Source of the DNA: Sphingopyxis sp. OAS728
GTDB taxonomy: Bacteria > Pseudomonadota > Alphaproteobacteria > Sphingomonadales > Sphingomonadaceae
DNA: 64,000 bases
Direction: 5' to 3'
Assembly: GCF_014873485.1 (NCBI RefSeq)
Contig: NZ_JADBDT010000001.1
Span: 3,838,501-3,902,500 of the forward strand
The translations under genes and the position numbers were made by a program. The notes under the pieces were generated by a model. The model saw only the letters and a program-made list of their open reading frames with translations. It searched no databases and was not told the DNA's origin. Below are positions 7,461-16,694 of this stretch, piece after piece. Each line of letters opens with the position of its first letter. Position 1 is the stretch's first letter.

Positions 7461-9092
7461 ATGGCGGCTTTCGCACGCGTTCGTTTGATCATGCTCACCA
7501 GCGTGGCTTGCTCCACTCTTGCCGCCTGCGGCGCCGAAGATATCGCCTCGCCCGGCACCGGCGGTCCGGTCATCATCAATCCCACTCCGACGCCGACCCC
7601 CACACCGACCCCGACCCCCACGCCGACCCCGCCGTCGGTGACCCCCGCAGCGGGCTGCCCGACGATCGGCGGCGGTGCGCTGGTCGACAGCGGCACGATC
7701 ACCAACGCCGCGGTCGGCAGCTTCCGCGTCTGCACGCTTCCGGCGCGTTTCACCGCCAACTCGACGCTGCCGAAGATCGCCGGCCTCGTCTATCGCATCA
7801 ACGGCCGCGTCGATGTCGGCACCGACCAGGGGCCGACCGAGGAAACGACCGATCCGACCGACGTCGTCCTGACGATCGAACCCGGCGTCATTCTCTACGG
7901 CGAATCGGGTCCGTCTTGGATCAACGTCAACCGCGGCAACCGTATCTCGGCGGTCGGCACCCCGACCCGGCCGATCATCTTCACCAGCCGCGACAACGTG
8001 CAGGGCCTCAACACCGAAAATTCGTCGGGCCAGTGGGGTGGCGTCGTGCTGAGCGGCCGTGCGCGGATCACCGACTGTGCCGCGACCGCGGCGGCGCCGG
8101 GCACCAACGCGTGCGAACGCCAGACCGAAGGCGCGGTTGATCCGGCGCTCTACGGCGGCGAGCTCAACAACGACAACAGCGGGCAGATCAGCTACGCCCA
8201 GATCCGTTTCTCGGGCTATATCCTCTCGGGCAACAGCGAGCTCCAGTCGCTGACGCTGCAGGGCGTCGGGTCGGCGACGCAGATCGACCACATCCAGTCG
8301 TACAACAGCTCGGACGACGCGATCGAAATCTTCGGCGGCAACACCCATGTGAAGCATTTCATCTCGGTCGGCGCCGAAGACGACAATCTCGACACCGACG
8401 TCGGTACGAAGGCCAATTTCCAGTACGGCATCCTCGTCCAGCGTCCGAACGTCGGCGACTCGATGATCGAAGCCGATACCGACAATGACCGCGACGCCAA
8501 CACGCCGCGCCAGAACACCCGCGTGTCGAACTTCGTGTTTGTCCAGAATTCGGCGAACAGCTCGTCGAACCAGGCGACCTTCCTGATGCGCGGCGGCACG
8601 GACTATGCGCTGTACAACTCGGTCGTCGTCAGCCCGAACAACGCGTGTCTCCGCCTCAGCCGCGCCCAGACCGCGTCGGGAACGCAGGATGCGGCAACCG
8701 ACGAGTTCGGCGCGCCGATCTTCCGCTCGGTGCTGATGCAGTGCGCCGCGACCAAATATGTCGCCGGCACCAACGTGACGGCCGCCGAAATCCAGGCGAT
8801 CTTCGGCACGGGTACGAACGGAAACAACGACGCCTACACCCCGACGCTGACGAACGTCTATGTCAACGGGGCGACCGAAACCGCGGCGACGCCGTTCAAC
8901 GTGACGGCGCTCAACGGTCAGGCGTTCAACGGCTTCACGCTGACGCGCGCCGGCTTCTACGACCAGACGGCCTATATCGGTGCGGTTCGTGACGCGAGCG
9001 ACACCTGGTACCAGGGTTGGACCTGCAACAGCGGCACGGCCAACTTCGGCACCGGCAACTCGGGCCTCTGCACCGCCATCCCGACCACCTGA
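7461..9092 (+). CDS. large lipoprotein with proline-threonine linker, beta-helix-like
   Basis: 543 residues. The N-terminus has a lipoprotein signal with lipobox LAAC (Cys23), then a spacer of eight Pro-Thr repeats (residues 41-56) and a long beta-rich domain with right-handed beta-helix character (QWGGVVLSGRARI, IDHIQSYNSSDDAIEIFGGNTHVKHF, GAEDDNLDTDVG). I know of no assigned enzymatic activity for this domain. It precedes a TonB receptor and a T2SS operon, with a Pho-box-like array upstream. In Caulobacter crescentus an extracellular lipoprotein (ElpS) is made under phosphate starvation and secreted by a T2SS. By context this could be its functional counterpart; sequence homology was not tested. 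Confidence 0.82.
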   Translation: MAAFARVRLIMLTSVACSTLAACGAEDIASPGTGGPVIINPTPTPTPTPTPTPTPTPPSVTPAAGCPTIGGGALVDSGTITNAAVGSFRVCTLPARFTANSTLPKIAGLVYRINGRVDVGTDQGPTEETTDPTDVVLTIEPGVILYGESGPSWINVNRGNRISAVGTPTRPIIFTSRDNVQGLNTENSSGQWGGVVLSGRARITDCAATAAAPGTNACERQTEGAVDPALYGGELNNDNSGQISYAQIRFSGYILSGNSELQSLTLQGVGSATQIDHIQSYNSSDDAIEIFGGNTHVKHFISVGAEDDNLDTDVGTKANFQYGILVQRPNVGDSMIEADTDNDRDANTPRQNTRVSNFVFVQNSANSSSNQATFLMRGGTDYALYNSVVVSPNNACLRLSRAQTASGTQDAATDEFGAPIFRSVLMQCAATKYVAGTNVTAAEIQAIFGTGTNGNNDAYTPTLTNVYVNGATETAATPFNVTALNGQAFNGFTLTRAGFYDQTAYIGAVRDASDTWYQGWTCNSGTANFGTGNSGLCTAIPTT

Positions 9093-9105
9093 TTTCTGCA
9101 TTCGA

Positions 9106-9142
9106 CGGGAGGGGGCGGTGCATGCCGCTCCCTCCCGCATAT
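9106..9142 (+). terminator. hairpin between lipoprotein and TonB receptor genes
   Basis: A 13-bp stem (CGGGAGGGGGCGG with CCGCTCCCTCCCG, one G-U pair) closes a TGCATG loop and is followed by CATATTTT. It can act as a partial terminator or as a 3' stabiliser, giving more lipoprotein than receptor from one promoter. Confidence 0.6.
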
Positions 9143-9168
9143 TTTCCCGGATCCTAAGGGGGACCGTC

Positions 9169-11934
9169 ATGACTAAGCCGCTCCGGCTCGCCAGTCTGTT
9201 GTTGATTTCCACGGCGCTTGTCGCGCCCGCCGCTGCGATGGCGCAGTCCGACCCCGCCGCCGAGACGCCGGCGCCGCCGGTTGCCGATCCGGCGGCCGAC
9301 CCCGCCACCGCCCCGGCGGAGGACGAGACCGATATTTCGATCCCCGGCGCCGACCTGTCGGCGCCCGAGGGTGAAATCGTCGTCACCGGGCGCCGCAACG
9401 CGAATATCGAACGCACCGCGCCGCAGGTCGTCTCGGTTCTTGGCGCCGCCGACATCGCGCGCACGGGCGAAGGCAATATCGCGGGCGCGCTCGGCCGTGT
9501 CACCGGCCTCAGCGTCGTCGGCAACGGTTTCGTCTATGTCCGCGGTCTCGGCGACCGCTACTCGCTGGCGCTGCTCAACGGTTCGCCGCTGCCGAGCCCC
9601 GAACCGCTGAAGCGCGTCGTCCCGCTCGACATCTTCCCGAGCGGCATCATCGCCTCGTCGCTCGTCCAGAAAAGCTATTCGGCGAACTTCCCCGGCGAAT
9701 TCGGCGGCGGCGTGATCAACCTGACGACCAAGGCGGTTCCCCGCGATCCCTTCCTGCAGTTCGGTGCGAGCATCGGCGGCAATTCCGAAACCACGGGCCA
9801 GCTCGGCTACACCTATTACGGATCGAGCACCGACTGGACCGGCTTCGGCGACGGCGAACGCAAGCTGCCGTCGGCCTACAAGGCCTGGCGCGCGTCGGGC
9901 CTGCGCATCAACGACCCCGGCGTGAACCAGCAGGCGATCGCCGGCCAGTTCGTCACCGGGCGTAACGGGCTCGTCCAGCGCAACGACGATATGCCGGTGA
10001 ACTGGGGCGCCAACATCACGGGCGGAAAGGCCTGGACGCTTGGCGGTACCGAGATCGGCCTGATCGCGACCGCGGGCTACACCAGCCGCTGGCGCACGCG
10101 CGACGTGACGCAGCAGACCGCGAACGCGCTCGACCTGTCGTCGCTGAACACCGACGTCAACCGCGTGATCACCGACAACCGCGTCGTCGTGAACGGCCTG
10201 ATCGGCCTCAGCGCCGAGTTCGGCGAAAACAAGGTTCGTTGGACCAACCTCTATATCCGCGACACCATCAAGCAGGCGCGCCTCGGCGCCGAGGACCGTC
10301 CGCTGACCGCGGACTCGAACCCTGGCGTCAGCTTCATGTACCAAGACACCGCCTGGTACGCGCGCCAGCTGTTCAACACGCAGTTCGTGGGCGAATTCCA
10401 GCCCTTCGACGATCTGAATATCGACGTTCGCGCCGGCTATGCGAATTCGAAGCGCGAGGCGCCGTTCGAATTGAGCTTCCTCTATAGCCGTTCGAACAGC
10501 CCGACCGATCCGTACGGCCAATATTTCACCAACACGCTCAGCACCGGTCAACGTCCGGGCAGCGCGTCGATCGCCTTCTCGGACCTCAACGAGGACCTTT
10601 ATTCGGCGGGCATCGACTTCACCTATGAAATCACGCCGACGGTGAAGGCGGTCTATGGCTATGCCTATAGCGACACCGACCGCGTCACCGAACGCCGCGA
10701 CTTCCTGTTCCAGGGCAATAACAATATCCCGCTGGCGGTCTCGATCCTGCGGCCCGACCAGCTGCTGTCGCAGGGCGTGATCTGCTTCCCGCCGCTCAAT
10801 CCGCCGACCAATCCCAATTGTCCGGCCAACCCGAGCCCGACCGGCATCTCGCTCGTCGACAGCACGGGTTCGAACCCGACGTTCGAGGCGATCCTGCGCA
10901 ACCATGCGGCCTATATCCAGCTACAGGCCGACCTGATCGACGGCTTGAACCTCAACGCCGGCGTCCGCTACGAGACCGCAGTCCAGCGCGTCAGCGCGGT
11001 TCAGGTCTATGACGTCAGCCCGACGCTGCCGCCGTCGACCGGGCTCACGCGCGATTATTTCCTGCCTGCCGCGACGCTGACCTATGAGCTCCAGCCGCAG
11101 ATGCAGGTCCGTCTCAGCGCGTCGAAGACGATCGCGCGGCCGCAGTTCCGCGAACTGGTGTTCCAGACCTATTATGATCCGGACACCAACCGCACCTTCC
11201 AGGGCAATCCGCAGCTGGTCGACAGCCAGCTCTATAACGCCGAGGGCCGCTTCGAATGGTATTTCGCGCCCGAACAGCGCGTCTCGGTCGGCGGCTTCTG
11301 GAAAAAGATCAAGAATCCGATCGAAACCTACGCCAGTTCGGACGGCAACGCCGTGACGACGCGTTTCGCCAACGCACCCGAAGCGACGCTTTACGGCGCC
11401 GAAGTCGAGGTCCAGAAACATTTCGACCTCAGCGGCTGGGGTGACGGTTTCTTTGCCACGCGCCGCGCCGTCGTCATCGGCAACTACACCTATTCGAAGT
11501 CGAAACTGAAAGTCGGTGCGGACGATCCGGTGCAGGCGTTCCCCTTCACCGGCGCGACGCTCGCGAGCCAGTTCTTCCGCGACGGCGCACCGCTGACCGG
11601 CCAGTCGGACCATCTGGTGAACGTCGAACTTGGGCTCGAGGATACGGAAAAGCTGTCGCAGCAGACGATCCTGATCGCTTACGCCTCGGATCGCGTCACC
11701 CGGCGCGGGCCGTCGGGGCAGCCCGATATCTTCGAACGCCCGGGCATTCAGGTCGACTTCGTCGCACGTCAGGGCGTGCCACTGTTCGGCAAGGAGCTCG
11801 AGCTCAAGTTCGAAGCTCGCAACATTTTCGTTACGAAGTACAAGGAAATGCAGCAGAATGGCGACAACATCATCTATTATAACCTCTACAAAACCGGCAC
11901 GACCTTCTCGCTCGGCGGAACGCTGAAGTTCTAA
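9169..11934 (+). CDS. TonB-dependent outer-membrane receptor
   Basis: 921 residues. ATG 9169 follows an AAGGGGGA ribosome site; the frame is open further upstream but that part overlaps the lipoprotein gene. A Sec signal ends at AMAQ. A Pro/Ala-rich linker (about 25-65) leads to the TonB box-like EIVVTGRR and the plug domain (VVSVLGAADIARTGEGNIAGAL, YVRGLGDRYS, VPLDIFPSGII, FGGGVINLTTK). The long beta-barrel ends in TFSLGGTLKF with the terminal Phe typical of outer-membrane proteins. No N-terminal STN signalling domain is visible. It imports a large ligand across the outer membrane using TonB energy. The link to a Pho-box-controlled lipoprotein suggests a phosphate-containing or lipoprotein-delivered ligand. 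Confidence 0.93.
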   Translation: MTKPLRLASLLLISTALVAPAAAMAQSDPAAETPAPPVADPAADPATAPAEDETDISIPGADLSAPEGEIVVTGRRNANIERTAPQVVSVLGAADIARTGEGNIAGALGRVTGLSVVGNGFVYVRGLGDRYSLALLNGSPLPSPEPLKRVVPLDIFPSGIIASSLVQKSYSANFPGEFGGGVINLTTKAVPRDPFLQFGASIGGNSETTGQLGYTYYGSSTDWTGFGDGERKLPSAYKAWRASGLRINDPGVNQQAIAGQFVTGRNGLVQRNDDMPVNWGANITGGKAWTLGGTEIGLIATAGYTSRWRTRDVTQQTANALDLSSLNTDVNRVITDNRVVVNGLIGLSAEFGENKVRWTNLYIRDTIKQARLGAEDRPLTADSNPGVSFMYQDTAWYARQLFNTQFVGEFQPFDDLNIDVRAGYANSKREAPFELSFLYSRSNSPTDPYGQYFTNTLSTGQRPGSASIAFSDLNEDLYSAGIDFTYEITPTVKAVYGYAYSDTDRVTERRDFLFQGNNNIPLAVSILRPDQLLSQGVICFPPLNPPTNPNCPANPSPTGISLVDSTGSNPTFEAILRNHAAYIQLQADLIDGLNLNAGVRYETAVQRVSAVQVYDVSPTLPPSTGLTRDYFLPAATLTYELQPQMQVRLSASKTIARPQFRELVFQTYYDPDTNRTFQGNPQLVDSQLYNAEGRFEWYFAPEQRVSVGGFWKKIKNPIETYASSDGNAVTTRFANAPEATLYGAEVEVQKHFDLSGWGDGFFATRRAVVIGNYTYSKSKLKVGADDPVQAFPFTGATLASQFFRDGAPLTGQSDHLVNVELGLEDTEKLSQQTILIAYASDRVTRRGPSGQPDIFERPGIQVDFVARQGVPLFGKELELKFEARNIFVTKYKEMQQNGDNIIYYNLYKTGTTFSLGGTLKF

Positions 11935-11946
11935 AGCCTGCCTCTT

Positions 11947-11974
11947 CGCCGTCCCGGATTCGACCGGGACGGCG
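11947..11974 (+). terminator. hairpin after TonB receptor gene
   Basis: Perfect 11-bp inverted repeat CGCCGTCCCGG / CCGGGACGGCG with a 6-base loop, starting 13 bases after the receptor stop codon. No T tract follows, so termination strength is uncertain. It separates the receptor from the gsp promoter. Confidence 0.6.
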
Positions 11975-12008
11975 ACTTCCGCGCCAAGTCCAGCCCGGAC
12001 TCGCTCGG

Positions 12009-12061
12009 CCGTCAAAAAACTGTAATCTTCCCGTCAACTGATTGTCACCAATCGCCCCTAG
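12009..12061 (+). promoter_or_regulatory. tandem Pho-box-like array before gspC
   Basis: Four heptamers at 11-base intervals: CCGTCAA (12009), CTGTAAT (12020), CCGTCAA (12031), TTGTCAC (12042). CCCTAG lies at 12056-12061, 14 bases after the start of the last repeat, exactly as in the array at 7308-7360. This places the gspC-O operon under a probable PhoB-dependent promoter. The leader to the gspC ATG is under 50 bases. Confidence 0.7.
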
Positions 12062-12108
12062 GCGATTCGCGACGGCAACTTCAGCCTTGGGGGGACAGGG
12101 ACAATTTC

Positions 12109-12987
12109 ATGGTGACGCTGATGTCCGGATCGGCCGTTCGGTTGTCACGCGGATTGCCCGCCTGGCTGCGGAATGGCCGGCGCTCGCCGCGCGAGATCTG
12201 GCCGATGCTGCTCGCGGGCCTGCTTGGCGCGTTGTTGGTGTGGCAATGCGTCCGCTTGCTGTGGGCATTGATCACTCCTCTGTCGCCGCTCGGCGCGTGG
12301 CAGCCGCAGGCCGCGGTTATCGCCTCACCCGCCGAACGCCGCGCGCTCTTCACCAGCCTCGATCCTTTCTTTCGCGGCAACGCGCAGGGACCGGCTGCGG
12401 CGACCGTCACCTCGGCGGGGCTCACGCTTTTCGGTATCAACCTCAACGAGGCGACGGGCGGCGGCTCGGCGATTATTGCGGGTGAGGATGGCATTCAGAC
12501 CAGCTATGCCGTCGGCGACGAGATTGCGCCCGGTTTGAAGCTCGCCGGCGTCGCCTTCGACCATGTGCTGCTTGATCGCGGCGGCGCACGCGAAAGCCTG
12601 TTCCTCGACCAGAGCGGCGAGGCGCCGGTTGCGAACGCCGCGACCCCGCTGCCCGCGCCGACGCCCGAAATCGGCTCGGTTCCCGCCGCGTCGGCGAGCG
12701 GCGAAATGACCCCCGCGGCGATCAAGGCCGGCGTCGCCTTTGCCCCGCGCACCGAAGAGGGCCGTGTCACCGGCATCGTCGTCCAGCCGCAAGGCGACGG
12801 CGCGGCGTTTCGCGCCGCGGGCCTGCGTCCGGGCGACGTCATCCGGTCGGTCGGCGGCCGCCCGATCGGCTCGGCCGCCGACGCCGCGGCACTCGCCAAT
12901 CAACTTACGCCGGGTGCGCGTATCTCGCTCGAGGTCGAGCGCGGTGCCAGCGTCGTTCCCGTCGCCATTTTCCTCTCGAAACAATAG
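12109..12987 (+). CDS. gspC: type II secretion inner-membrane protein GspC
   Basis: 292 residues. A short cytoplasmic N-terminus and one membrane segment (about 30-52) are followed by the periplasmic HR domain (ASPAERRALFTSLDPF, LTLFGINL, SYAVGDEIAPGLKLAGV). After a proline-rich linker comes a C-terminal PDZ domain (GIVVQPQGDGAAFRAAGLRPGDVI, LEVERGASVVPV). GspC bridges the inner-membrane platform to the secretin and helps pick substrates. First gene of an unbroken thirteen-gene operon, directly behind the Pho-box-like array. ATG 12121 is an alternative start. Confidence 0.93.
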   Translation: MVTLMSGSAVRLSRGLPAWLRNGRRSPREIWPMLLAGLLGALLVWQCVRLLWALITPLSPLGAWQPQAAVIASPAERRALFTSLDPFFRGNAQGPAAATVTSAGLTLFGINLNEATGGGSAIIAGEDGIQTSYAVGDEIAPGLKLAGVAFDHVLLDRGGARESLFLDQSGEAPVANAATPLPAPTPEIGSVPAASASGEMTPAAIKAGVAFAPRTEEGRVTGIVVQPQGDGAAFRAAGLRPGDVIRSVGGRPIGSAADAAALANQLTPGARISLEVERGASVVPVAIFLSKQ

Positions 12988-12993
12988 AGACCC

Positions 12994-15204
12994 ATGCGCC
13001 TCAAACTTTCCCTGATGCTCGCCGCCGCACTGGTTTCCGCCACGCCGACCGTGGTGTACGCGCAATATACGCTCAACGTTCGCGATGCCGACATCCGCGC
13101 CTTCATTCAGGACGCGGCGCGGATCACCGGGCGCACCTTCGTCATCGACGGGCGCGTTAACGGCAAGGTCTCGGTCGTCACCGACCGGCCGCTGTCGCGC
13201 AGCGAATATTTCGAGATTTTCCTCGCGACCTTGCGTTCGAACGGGCTCGTCGCGGTTCCGGGTCCCAACGGCAGCTACCGCGTCCAGCCGATCGACGGCG
13301 CCGCGGCGCAGCCCGGCCGCATCGGCAGCGGCGGCGCGGCGCAGAACCAGTTCGTCACCGAGATCATCCGCTTGCGGTACATCGATGCGGTGTCGGCGGT
13401 CGAAACGTTGCGCCCGCTCGTCAGCGCGCAGGGGTCGCTCACGGCGAACCGCAACGCCAACAGCCTGGTTGTCGCCGATTTCGCCGACAATATCCGCCGT
13501 ATCCGGGCGCTCGCCTCGAGCATCGATCGCGACAGCTCGACCAGCCAGATCGTCACGCTCAAAAATGCCGGCGCGCGCGAGATTGCCGCGGCGTTGCAGG
13601 CGCTGGTGCCGGCCGCGGGCGAGGGCGCACAGAAGCCCGTCGCGATCGTGCCGATCGACAGCAGCAATGCGATTGCGCTGAGGGGTGATCAGGCGATGGT
13701 CGCGCGCTTCGTGTCGATGGCGAACGACCTCGACGCAAAGGCGGCGGGCGGCACCGAACTGCGCGTCTATTGGCTGGAACACGCCAATGCCGAAACCCTG
13801 CTGCCGACGCTGCAGCAGCTGATCGGCGGCGGCAGTGATCCGGTGCAAAAGGCGGGCCTGCCGCCCGCTTCCTCCTCTTCGTCCTCGAACGGCAGCGGAA
13901 GCTCGGCGCCGGTGGCGGCCGCCACGAACGCGCCAACGTCTACGGGCGGCGGCGGCACCGGCAGCATCTCGACCCGCGGCCCCGCGATCATCACGCGCTA
14001 CGAAGGCGCCAACGCGATCATCGTCGCGGCGAATAGCGAAGTGCAGCGTATGCTCGGCGAATTGATCCGCCAGCTCGACAGCCGCCGCCAACAGGTCCTC
14101 GTCGAGGCGATCGTCGTCGAGATCGGCGACGATGCGGCGAAGCGGCTCGGCGTCCAGTTCCTGCTCGGCGGCAAGAATATCCCGTTCGTCGCGACGAGCT
14201 ACAGCAATGCGCAGCCTAACATCCTGACGCTCGGCGGCGCCTATGCCGCGAACCGGCTGTCGCAGGAGACCACGACGGTCAATGGCAACACCACGGTCAC
14301 ACAGACGAACAGCTCGCTCGGCAACAGCCTGCAGGAAGCCGCGGCGGCGTCGCTGCTCACGGCGACCGGCGGCTTTGCGGGTTTCGCAGGCGATATCGGC
14401 AAGAACACGATCTTTGGCGCGATCATCAACGCGGTGAAGTCGGACACCACGTCGAACCTGCTCGCGACGCCGCACATCGTGACGCTCGACAATCAGGCGG
14501 CGAAATTCCTCGTCGGCCAAGATGTGCCGATCACCACGGGCGAACAGCTGGGCGACAATTTCGAAAACGCCTTCCGCACCGTCCAGCGCGAAGAGGTCGG
14601 GATCAAGCTGGAGGTGACCCCGCAGGTCAATGGCGCGGGCGAAGTGAAGATGTTCCTGCGCCAGGAAGTGTCGAGCGTCGCTGGCCCCGTCTCGTCGCGC
14701 AACAGCGACCTCATCCTCAACAAGCGCGCGTTCGAGACGGTGCTGACCGTAGACGATGGCGAAATCCTCGCGATCGGCGGTTTGCTCAACGACGACGAGC
14801 GCAAGACGATCGAGCGCATCCCGCTTCTCAGCGACATTCCACTGCTCGGCGAATTGTTCAAGTCGCGCAGCCGCACGCGCTCGAAAACGAACCTCATGGT
14901 CTTCATCCGCCCGACGATCCTGCGCAATCGCGAGGATAATGCCGCGCTCACCGCGCGCCGCTACGGCTATATCCGCGACTTCCAGCTTCAGCGGAACCCC
15001 AACGAGGAACCTGCGATCGATACGTTGGTGCGCGACTATCTGGGCGCGGTGCCGCCGGCGCCGACCGCGCCAACGCCCGCCGATATTACCGTCGGCCCGG
15101 TCAATCTGCCCGAACTGCGTGGACCCGATGGCAGCGTGACAACCACCGACGTTCCGCCCTCGATTTCGCAGGCCCCCGCTCCCCCTGCCGGAGACTATCC
15201 GTGA
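12994..15204 (+). CDS. gspD: type II secretion outer-membrane secretin GspD
   Basis: 736 residues with a Sec signal ending in VYAQ. The N0 domain (YTLNVRDADIRAFIQDAARI) and N1-N3 repeats (IIRLRYIDAVSAVETLRPLV, IVTLKNAGAREIAAALQAL, VYWLEHANAETLLPTL) precede a Ser/Gly-rich loop near 290-325 and the secretin core. The core includes LVEAIVVEIGDD, LLATPHIVTLDNQAAKFLVGQDVPI, VGIKLEVTPQVN and LMVFIRPTIL. It forms the multimeric outer-membrane channel through which folded proteins leave. The Pro-rich C-terminal tail may carry the pilotin-binding segment; no gspS is in the operon. Overlaps gspE by four bases. Confidence 0.97.
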   Translation: MRLKLSLMLAAALVSATPTVVYAQYTLNVRDADIRAFIQDAARITGRTFVIDGRVNGKVSVVTDRPLSRSEYFEIFLATLRSNGLVAVPGPNGSYRVQPIDGAAAQPGRIGSGGAAQNQFVTEIIRLRYIDAVSAVETLRPLVSAQGSLTANRNANSLVVADFADNIRRIRALASSIDRDSSTSQIVTLKNAGAREIAAALQALVPAAGEGAQKPVAIVPIDSSNAIALRGDQAMVARFVSMANDLDAKAAGGTELRVYWLEHANAETLLPTLQQLIGGGSDPVQKAGLPPASSSSSSNGSGSSAPVAAATNAPTSTGGGGTGSISTRGPAIITRYEGANAIIVAANSEVQRMLGELIRQLDSRRQQVLVEAIVVEIGDDAAKRLGVQFLLGGKNIPFVATSYSNAQPNILTLGGAYAANRLSQETTTVNGNTTVTQTNSSLGNSLQEAAAASLLTATGGFAGFAGDIGKNTIFGAIINAVKSDTTSNLLATPHIVTLDNQAAKFLVGQDVPITTGEQLGDNFENAFRTVQREEVGIKLEVTPQVNGAGEVKMFLRQEVSSVAGPVSSRNSDLILNKRAFETVLTVDDGEILAIGGLLNDDERKTIERIPLLSDIPLLGELFKSRSRTRSKTNLMVFIRPTILRNREDNAALTARRYGYIRDFQLQRNPNEEPAIDTLVRDYLGAVPPAPTAPTPADITVGPVNLPELRGPDGSVTTTDVPPSISQAPAPPAGDYP

Positions 15205-16694
15205 CCGACATCGAACCGGCGGCGCCTCCCCCGGCGCCGGTTGATATCCCGTATGGCTTCGCCCGCGCGCATGGCGTCGTGATCGCGCAGGCCGAAGGCG
15301 GAGCGTGGCTCGCGACGTTGCGCGAGGACGCCGATCCTGCGGTGCTGATCGAAGTGAAGCGCTATCTGGCACAGCCGCTGCGCGTCGCGACCGCGGGCGT
15401 CGCCGATTTCGACCGGCTGCTGTCGGACCATTATGCGGTCGACAGCTCGGCCGCCGCTATGGCCGGCTCGCTCGATGGCAGCGACCTCGATCTCGGCATC
15501 CCGAGCGCGGAGGATCTGCTCGACAGCGCCGATGACGCGCCTGCGATCCGCCTCATCAACGCGATCATCGCCGAAGCAGTACGGCAGGGCGTCAGCGATA
15601 TTCATATCGAACCCTATGAGAGCGGGCTTGTCGTGCGGATGCGCGCCGATGGCGTTCTGCGCGAGCATCTGCGCATGCCGCCGCATGTCGCGCCCGTTGT
15701 CGTCAGCCGCATCAAGGTGATGGCGCGGCTCGACATCGCCGAACGCCGCGTGCCGCAGGACGGCCGTATCGGGCTGACGCTGGCGGGCAAGGCTGTCGAC
15801 GTGCGCGTGTCGACGCTGCCGAGCCGCGCGGGCGAACGCGTCGTGATGCGTATCCTCGACAAGGATGCGGCGGGGATCGACTTCGACGTCCTCGGCCTGT
15901 CGGGTGCCGCCGACCAGATTTTGCGCGAGGCGCTCGCTGAACCCAATGGCATCATCCTCGTCACCGGCCCAACGGGCTCGGGCAAGACGACGACGCTATA
16001 CGCGGCGCTCAAACAATTGAACGACGGGCAACGCAATATCCTGACCGTCGAGGATCCGGTCGAATATGCCGTCGACGGCGTCGGCCAGACGCAGGTGAAC
16101 AGCAAGGTCGGGCTCGATTTCGCCGCGGGCCTCCGCGCTATCCTGCGCCAGGATCCCGACGTCGTGATGGTAGGCGAAATCCGCGACCGCGAGACCGCCG
16201 ACATCGCGGTGCAGGCGTCGCTGACGGGACACCTCGTGCTCTCGACCGTCCACACCAATGATGCGGTCGGCGCGATCACGCGCCTCAAGGACCTCAAGGT
16301 CGAGCCCTTCTTGCTCGCCTCGACGCTGCGCGCGGTCCTGGCGCAGCGGCTGGTCCGCAAGCTGTGCGACCATTGCCGCGAGCCGGTGCAGGCCGACAAC
16401 AGCGTCGCTGCGATCCTCGGGCTCGACATCGGCACCGTCATCTGGCGCCCGAAGGGCTGCGAACAGTGCGGCGGCATCGGCTACAAGGGCCGAATCGGGG
16501 TGTTCGAGGCGATCAAGGTCGATGAAACGGTACGTCGCTACATCTATAACGGCGGCGACGAGGCGATGATCGCGCGTCATGCGTTCCTGAAATCGCCGAC
16601 GTTGGCTTCGGCGGCGCGGACGATGGTCGCGAAGGGGCTGACGACCGCCGAAGAGGCGATCCGTATCGCGCGGCGCGAGGAAATCGATGCCTGA
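15201..16694 (+). CDS. gspE: type II secretion ATPase GspE
   Basis: 497 residues. The N1E/N2E domains come first, then the Walker A motif GPTGSGKTTT near residue 258, the Asp box LTVEDPVEY, Walker B region QDPDVVMVGEIRD, the His box TGHLVLSTVHTN and the zinc-binding pair CDHC ... CEQC with GIGYKGRIGVFE. It powers pseudopilus assembly from the cytoplasmic side of GspL/GspF. Translationally coupled to both neighbours: overlaps gspD by four bases and gspF by eight. Confidence 0.97.
   Translation: MTDIEPAAPPPAPVDIPYGFARAHGVVIAQAEGGAWLATLREDADPAVLIEVKRYLAQPLRVATAGVADFDRLLSDHYAVDSSAAAMAGSLDGSDLDLGIPSAEDLLDSADDAPAIRLINAIIAEAVRQGVSDIHIEPYESGLVVRMRADGVLREHLRMPPHVAPVVVSRIKVMARLDIAERRVPQDGRIGLTLAGKAVDVRVSTLPSRAGERVVMRILDKDAAGIDFDVLGLSGAADQILREALAEPNGIILVTGPTGSGKTTTLYAALKQLNDGQRNILTVEDPVEYAVDGVGQTQVNSKVGLDFAAGLRAILRQDPDVVMVGEIRDRETADIAVQASLTGHLVLSTVHTNDAVGAITRLKDLKVEPFLLASTLRAVLAQRLVRKLCDHCREPVQADNSVAAILGLDIGTVIWRPKGCEQCGGIGYKGRIGVFEAIKVDETVRRYIYNGGDEAMIARHAFLKSPTLASAARTMVAKGLTTAEEAIRIARREEIDA

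Noticed and set aside
7581-7634. CCGACC-type microsatellite as a possible CRISPR or phase-variation tract
   Set aside because: It encodes eight in-frame Pro-Thr units of a lipoprotein linker; no spacers, and the unit length of six keeps the frame.
7344-9524. 726-codon minus-strand frame over the lipoprotein gene
   Set aside because: Low-complexity Val/Arg/Asp-rich translation opposite a gene with lipobox and clear folds; shadow frame.
12325-15372. 1015-codon open frame on the minus strand over gspC/gspD
   Set aside because: Arg/Gly/Ala-rich translation without family motifs, antisense to well-supported gspC and gspD; an artefact of GC-rich codon bias.
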